The translations under genes were made by a program, and so were the position numbers. A model generated the notes under the pieces. That model was not told the origin of the DNA. It searched no databases and saw nothing but the letters and a program-made list of their open reading frames with translations. Shown in pieces: positions 58,949-64,000 of a DNA stretch of 64,000 bases. The DNA comes from Chlorogloeopsis fritschii PCC 6912 (GTDB lineage Bacteria > Cyanobacteriota > Cyanobacteriia > Cyanobacteriales > Nostocaceae): assembly GCF_000317285.1 (NCBI RefSeq), contig NZ_AJLN01000097.1, forward strand, positions 24,993 to 88,992. The letters are read 5' to 3'. How positions within the stretch are numbered: the stretch's first letter is position 1; each line of letters starts with the position of its first letter.

Positions 58949-60514
58949 ATGGCAAAACATCGTTTATGGTCACCTATTGCAAATGCTTTTGATGCCTATC
59001 GTCGGCGTCTTATCGCTGACCCTACAGCATTCTATGAGCATACTTGGCGATTAATTCATATCCAAGAATCTTTAGTAGTAACACTTGGTTCTGCACTGGT
59101 AAGTAGGTTGTTATATCTCTGGAAAGATGAACCAAATTATATTGAGGATTTGAACAAATTGCGAAAGATGGTTATAGACTGTCTTGAAAATGGAAGTATT
59201 GGTAACTGGAATGATATACTCAGCCGTTTTGGACGGCTAAATCCTGATAAATATCCTCCATGTACATTCATTGCTGCGGTTAAAGAATATCTTGAAGAGA
59301 TTCCTACTATAAATCCAAATAAATCAGCAAGTAAACAGCAGGGAGTTCCATTAGCTTTCCTTACAACTTGGCAAAGTATAGCACCAGTAACTTCAAATTA
59401 CGAAGATAACAATCTTTCACGTCTAGGACGATTCTTCGCTATCAATTCACTTCGCAATAAAATAGCTCATGTTCCGATTTCAGGGGATACATTTCGGAAA
59501 CTACACACAGGTCTTCGTAGAGAAGTGCTATCGTTACTTACTCCGTCAATAGACTGGCAGGCAGAACCTCCTACAGCTAATCCAAATATTACGAAATGGC
59601 ATCCGCCTCTATGTGGACAAATTGCTAACAAACGTAGTTACGTAACCGGCAGTGGTGATTATGGACAAGTTGTTGGCATTGATGATGATAAAACATATTG
59701 GGAATGGCAAAAAATCGGTAATCAAGATTCAGAAAGGTGGTTAGCTTCTCCATTTGTATATATAGACAATGATATAAAAGTTTCTCTCCTGTTTAAGTTA
59801 GAAGGGTTGAATGGTGAACCAGATGAAAATCTCACTGGTCAGTATCATCGCTTTGCTGCTGAGGTAGAACCAGTTCGGGAAGAATCAATCTCACAAGAAA
59901 TGATCAAATCCTGGATAACAGTAGAAATACCTTCATCTATTACAGAGCCACTGAATGGCAATAACGGAAATGGTATAACAACTGAACCTACTGAGCTTGT
60001 AGAAAATATACAGATCAACTTAGGACAATTGGAATCAGCTGAATTAAGAACTAAAGCGGAGGACGCATATCAGAAGCGTAAGTATCCCCAAGCCGTAACC
60101 TTTTTTGATGAACTAGAAAGGCGTGCGGATCGGCAATATACCGATGTTGCAAAAATTCACCACGGAGCTGCTTTGTGGCGTAAAGCTAATCGAGATTTAG
60201 ATAAAGAGGAAAAGGAAAAACAGTTTGAGCGTGCAATTAAGTTACTTGAAGCTGCTTCGCAACATAGAGATATCATTTATGCTGCTGAGGCTCGCTATGA
60301 AAGATCGAAAGCTTTTTATCACCTATCACTACTTCGGGGTGACCGTAACCTTTTTGAAGAAGCTCTCAAGGATGCTGAAAGGGCTGCAAAATCTGGTTAT
60401 AAAACAGAACACGCCAATTGGGAAAAGTTTTTGCAAAGAAAACGCGATGAAGAAGGAATTGAATCTACCATTTCCGGCGTAAACCAAAACGAAAACAGCA
60501 TTCAAGATTTGTAA
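58949..60514 (+). CDS. HEPN-like protein with C-terminal TPR
   Basis: A 521-residue protein. The N-terminal 200 residues are helical and contain SLRNKIAHVP, where Arg169 and His174 form an Rx4H signature as in HEPN ribonucleases. A central beta-rich part follows (about 215-310, TGSGDYGQVVGIDDDKTYWEW). The C-terminal region (about 355-495) has helical TPR-like repeats (LRTKAEDAYQKRKYPQAVTFF and AAKSGYKTEHANWEKFLQRK). It does not match a protein I can name. Location between an integrase and restriction-gene remnants suggests a defence or toxin role. The HEPN call rests on one short motif. Confidence 0.6.
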   Translation: MAKHRLWSPIANAFDAYRRRLIADPTAFYEHTWRLIHIQESLVVTLGSALVSRLLYLWKDEPNYIEDLNKLRKMVIDCLENGSIGNWNDILSRFGRLNPDKYPPCTFIAAVKEYLEEIPTINPNKSASKQQGVPLAFLTTWQSIAPVTSNYEDNNLSRLGRFFAINSLRNKIAHVPISGDTFRKLHTGLRREVLSLLTPSIDWQAEPPTANPNITKWHPPLCGQIANKRSYVTGSGDYGQVVGIDDDKTYWEWQKIGNQDSERWLASPFVYIDNDIKVSLLFKLEGLNGEPDENLTGQYHRFAAEVEPVREESISQEMIKSWITVEIPSSITEPLNGNNGNGITTEPTELVENIQINLGQLESAELRTKAEDAYQKRKYPQAVTFFDELERRADRQYTDVAKIHHGAALWRKANRDLDKEEKEKQFERAIKLLEAASQHRDIIYAAEARYERSKAFYHLSLLRGDRNLFEEALKDAERAAKSGYKTEHANWEKFLQRKRDEEGIESTISGVNQNENSIQDL

Positions 60515-60814
60515 GTTTTGTATTTTAGGTAGATATTCAGTTTCAGTATCTATGTTATGCGTTGAGCCGGGATACAACCAGAAAGCTGGAAAATGAAGTG
60601 AAAATGTTTGATTTTACTTTATAAATACTAGCTTTTTGAGTTTGATATAGTAATTTTCCAAAATCACGCAGGATAATGGTTAAGAGGCTATCTTGCCAAA
60701 ACTTACAAACATCTCGGCTCAACATCCTTCAGATGTACGGAGTTTTTTCAAAAATAAAATAGGAGTCGTATATGGCAAATAATGAATCGCTTAAGAGTTC
60801 CAATTAAATTGTGG

Positions 60815-61320
60815 AGCATTCACGCACCAGTATCATAGATACTTCCTTGCCCAGAGTAATTTTCATAAATGTGCTGATAAACTTCCTGACACTTCTGTTC
60901 ATACAGTTCAGCAGAATAACTCTGAGGCAAGCGATCCAAAACATCCTTGATCGCCACTTCCACCGATGCTTTGGTTTGCTGTATCTTCTTCCAATCCAAA
61001 ACTAACTTCTCTTGTTTGAGAGTTTTCAATAATTCTTTAGCAACTTGTTTTACTTCCTGTTCCTCTTGCTTAGTCAGTTGAACTTCTGGTTTAGTCAGTA
61101 AATCAAAAATTGCTAGTTCTTCTTCAGTGATATTTTTGGCGATCGCTCTTTTATCTTCAGCACCCAATTCCTGAGCAAAGTTAATCAAATCATTCAAGAA
61201 CATCTGCACATTGAGGAAGTCAGCATTGTACTCTGCAATCATCTGTTGGAATTTCTCCAGGTAGTCGATGCGAGTTTTATTTAACTCCACTATCTGCTGG
61301 AGTTTTTGCGCGATCGCAGC
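60815..61320 (-). pseudogene. Duplicated 3' end of hsdR
   Basis: About 505 bases that repeat the end of the hsdR gene (62267-62771) with scattered substitutions, encoding the C-terminal helical region (AIAQKLQQIVELNKTRIDYL to the stop at 60820). There is no upstream helicase or nuclease part. The match ends at a HIP1 site (gcgcgatcgca) in both copies. The open frame extends to 61344 but its first residues are unrelated. Confidence 0.85.
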
Positions 61321-61486
61321 AAGGAGAAATGCCAAAATCTGCAATGGACAGATTTACTGGCAAGAAAGCAAAAAATAAGAAACGCTTGTGGTATGAAAGC
61401 TACAACTTTTTTACCACAAGCATTTAAATATGAAAATCAATCGCTTTGACAATGCAGAAATCCTTTACCCACATGAAATCACCTTA

Positions 61487-61834
61487 CTATTTAGCGTAAT
61501 AAATTGGAATTGTTATTCCAGTCTCAGGATCTCGGCATATATCATTATCACACTTAAGATTGTACTTACCTAATATCTGCTTGTAATTTAATGGATCTCG
61601 TATCCAAGCGACTCCTTCCCCATGCCTCATTCCGTTTTTCCAGCCACCCACATAATCTGCGCGATCTGTATATATTATTCCGTTGCGTGGGCAATGTATT
61701 AAACCATGTCCATCTGGGATATTATTGCGACGCTCACCTTCGTATAAACACCCTCTATAAACTGGAGCAGAGCAAGAAGTTAGAAATAAAAGGCAATAAG
61801 TTGTTGTAAATAGAGATAGTAATTGTAGTTTCAT
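61487..61834 (-). CDS. MORN-repeat lipoprotein
   Basis: A 115-residue protein with a lipoprotein signal peptide (about 1-20, lipobox LTSC). The mature part has MORN-like segments: YEGERRNNIPDGHGLIHCPR and YVGGWKNGMRHGEGVAW. It ends with a short Cys-containing tail. It would be anchored in the inner or outer membrane. It is enclosed between the duplicated hsdR 3' end and the intact hsdR end. The start is Met at 61834; an upstream TTG is less likely. Confidence 0.75.
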   Translation of the reverse strand: MKLQLLSLFTTTYCLLFLTSCSAPVYRGCLYEGERRNNIPDGHGLIHCPRNGIIYTDRADYVGGWKNGMRHGEGVAWIRDPLNYKQILGKYNLKCDNDICRDPETGITIPIYYAK

Positions 61835-62266
61835 AATCAATGGTGAACAATGAAAACTAAGATTTTACATATATGTCATTTTAATATTCATGTAATTAGC
61901 ATAACCTCAGTAATAATGCTAGGAAATTCGATTCGATGGTTCAGTAGGTTATTAATAAATAATACGATTATTAATAAATATCAAATGGGTTGCGATTCTT
62001 TTACGAAGATGAAAATAAAGTACAGAATTTGCATGGCATTTGTACGTTAGCTTATTTTGAGAAGATCAGAGTAATTCATGTGATAAGGGGAAAGGAAACG
62101 AGCAAAAATTAGCAACCAAATGGTACTAATAGCACCATTTATCACAAGTCTGGAGGGCATATTATAGAGACGGATTCAAAGAATGAATAGTAGCTCAATC
62201 GATATTTACCTATACCAAGGAAACTACTGCTGCATTATCTTGTTTGCCAGCAATTTAAATTTTTGC
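61835..62266. other. Intergenic spacer inside the hsdR duplication
   Basis: About 430 bases, AT-rich. TTATTAATAAATA occurs twice as a direct repeat (about 61945-61980). A 66-residue plus-strand frame has no ribosome-binding site and no family features. Confidence 0.5.
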
Positions 62267-62271
62267 AGCAT

Positions 62272-64000
62272 TCACGCACCACTATCATAAATACTCTCTT
62301 GCCCGGAATAATTCTCATAAATGTGCTGATAAACTTCCTGACACTTCTGTTCATATATTTCAGCAGAATAGCTCTGGGGTAATCGATCCAAAATATCCTT
62401 AATCGCCACTTCCACCGATGCTCTAGTTTGCTGTCTCTTCTTCCAATCCAAAACTAACTTCTCTTTCTTAAGAGTTTTCAATAATTCTCCGGCAACTTGT
62501 TTGACTTCCTGTTCCTCTTGCTTAGTCAGTTGAATTTCTGGTTGAGTCAGCAAGTCAAAAATTGCTAGTTCTTCTTCAGTGAGATTTTTGGCGATCGCTC
62601 TTTTATCTTCAGCACCCAAATCCTGAGCAAAGTTAATCAAATCATTGAAGAATATCTGCACGTTGCGTGAGTCAGCATTGTACTCTGCAATCATCTGCTG
62701 GAATTTCTCCAGGTAGTTCATGCGAGTTTTATTTAACTCCACCATCTGCTGGAGTTTTTGCGCGATCGCAGTTTTGAGTTTTTCTGTCTCTGTTCTCTGG
62801 TAGTCAGTACTAGCAAATTTATTTTTTAACGCTTCAAAGTCGATTTGGCTCAAGTCGATGAGTTGAGAGTGGGATTGTGCGATCGCAAACTCTCCAGCAG
62901 TGATCGACAAATCCAACAATTCCTCCACTTGTTCCATCACTTCGGAGACATCAACTTCTGGTACTTCTGCCAGAATTTGCTTCTTGATTGTCTGCAAGTA
63001 AGCATTGATAGCAGTAAATTCATTGGCAGCAGGATCTGGGAGAATCGCTTTGTAGAGTTTGTTAACGTTACCTGCTAGAGAAAGATAAGTTTTTTTGGCA
63101 TCATCATTAATAATGATGGATTCTACTGCATCTGCCCAAAATTTAGTGCGTGCAAAACCATGTGCTGACTCAAGTACAGCAAAATCAATGCCTTTTTGGG
63201 TACAGAATGTTGTAGTTTCTGCGATCGCTTCTCTCAATTGTGCCACTAAAGCAGTTTTCGCTTTAACTGGGGTATCCCCTTCTTGAACACCACCACCAGA
63301 TGCGGAACCATAAATAGCTAGTGCTTTCTGTAAATCGCGGAAGACACCAATGTAATCAACAATCAGTCCATTGACTTTACCTGGGAAAACACGATTTGCT
63401 CTGGCAATGGTTTGCATGAGAGTATGGTTCTTCATCGGTTTGTCTAGGTAAATGGTGGAACAACTGGGGACATCAAATCCCGTGATCCACATAGCGCAGA
63501 CAAAGATGATGCGTAGGGGATGAGATGGATCTTTGAATTTCTCATCTAGTGGCGGAGATTCACTGACTAACCTTTGGCGGTGAGGAGTGATATCTAATTG
63601 TTTTTGCTTGAATGCTTCTACTTCATTTTGAGATTGAGATATGACTACTGCCATATCTGTTTCTGCCATATATTTAATAGTGACCGATAATTTTTTTTGT
63701 TCAAATTCGCTTAAATTAGACTCAGCAAGTTAATTTTTTAATTGTTGCAGATGTTGTTGCCAGTGGTGCTGAACTTTGTTGTACATTTTGACAGCAGTAA
63801 ATCGGTCAATGCTGACAACCATTGCTTTCCCCTGGTATCCTCTACCCAGCAAGTGGGTGACAATATCTTCAGCGATTTTCTCTAATCGGTCATCTCTAGT
63901 AATTAATTGATATTCTCTGGCGCATTGTCTTGCTAATTTCTCCTCTTCTTCCTCGTCCAGTGTTGCTGACTCAATGATTTCTGCCATATCTTCATTGAGA
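62272..64000 (-). pseudogene. hsdR: Type I restriction subunit HsdR, interrupted and cut by the window edge
   Basis: The C-terminal 575 codons or so of an HsdR translocase. The helicase second half is visible (IIFVCAMWITGFDVPSCSTIYLD; TLMQTIARANRVFPGKVNGLIVDYIGVF), followed by the C-terminal helical specificity-contact region. A single in-frame TAA at 63730-63732 interrupts QLKN-LAESNLSEF, where intact proteins have an amino acid (probably a CAA to TAA change). The frame is otherwise open to 64000. It is therefore a one-stop pseudogene unless the stop is read through. The rest of hsdR, hsdM and hsdS would lie beyond the window. Confidence 0.88.

Noticed and set aside
61850..62050. Plus-strand frame of 66 residues beside the MORN lipoprotein
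   Set aside because: It sits in an AT-rich spacer with direct repeats and has no start signal or motif.

Overview
The window comes from a cyanobacterium, most likely a heterocyst-forming (Nostocales-type) or closely related filament. The evidence is the frequent HIP1 octamer GCGATCGC, a CpcT/CpeT-type phycobiliprotein lyase, a valyl-tRNA synthetase carrying the membrane-anchoring CAAD domain, many seven-base tandem repeats, and a full set of heterocyst-glycolipid-like genes (hglE/C/hetM, a PfaD-type reductase, devB, devC, a HetN-like SDR). The species cannot be named from the sequence.

Layout. 0-4.7 kb: a plus-strand metal-transport-like module. It has a protein with three HMA_2-like repeats, a P1B-like ATPase whose CPx motif is replaced, a small DUF5132-type membrane protein and another HMA_2-like protein. 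4.8-17 kb: chromosomal genes. These are an orphan DhaK, a 2'-5' RNA ligase fold protein, a BadF-type sugar kinase with an AmpG-like transporter, a GxxExxY protein, valS, a UbiB/ABC1 kinase and recN. 17-17.9 kb: a graveyard with recognisable remnants of a tyrosine recombinase and a Uma2 nuclease. 18.5-37 kb, minus strand: an epimerase and then a PUFA-synthase-like assembly line, in transcription order hglE (KS-AT-ACP-ACP-KRs), a small membrane protein, a KRc-DH protein, hglC (KS-CLF-AT), a PfaD-type enoyl reductase and hetM/hglB (ACP-thioester reductase). 38-39.4 kb: a ParB-like protein fused to a degenerate DNA methyltransferase domain. 40.5-47.4 kb, plus strand: devB, devC, a second epimerase, a DUF2141 protein and two glycosyltransferases. 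47.7-56.7 kb: a single-chain restriction-modification enzyme, a GMC oxidoreductase, the HetN-like SDR, a secreted TPR protein and cpcT. 56.8-64 kb: tRNA-Cys followed by an integrase and a defence-like island (HEPN-TPR protein, a broken hsdR, a duplicated hsdR 3' end and a MORN lipoprotein).

How the genes may work together (inference). The minus-strand synthase builds a long-chain polyol and HetM releases it reductively. The glycosyltransferases, epimerases, GMC/SDR oxidoreductases and DevBC could add sugar, adjust hydroxyl/keto groups and export the lipid. NtcA-like promoter sites lie in front of both hglE and devB, which would link the two arms to nitrogen status. No DevA ATPase and no HetI phosphopantetheinyl transferase are present in the window.

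The intergenic spaces carry at least four families of small dispersed repeats, including a palindromic element repeated eight times and concentrated around the glycolipid region.
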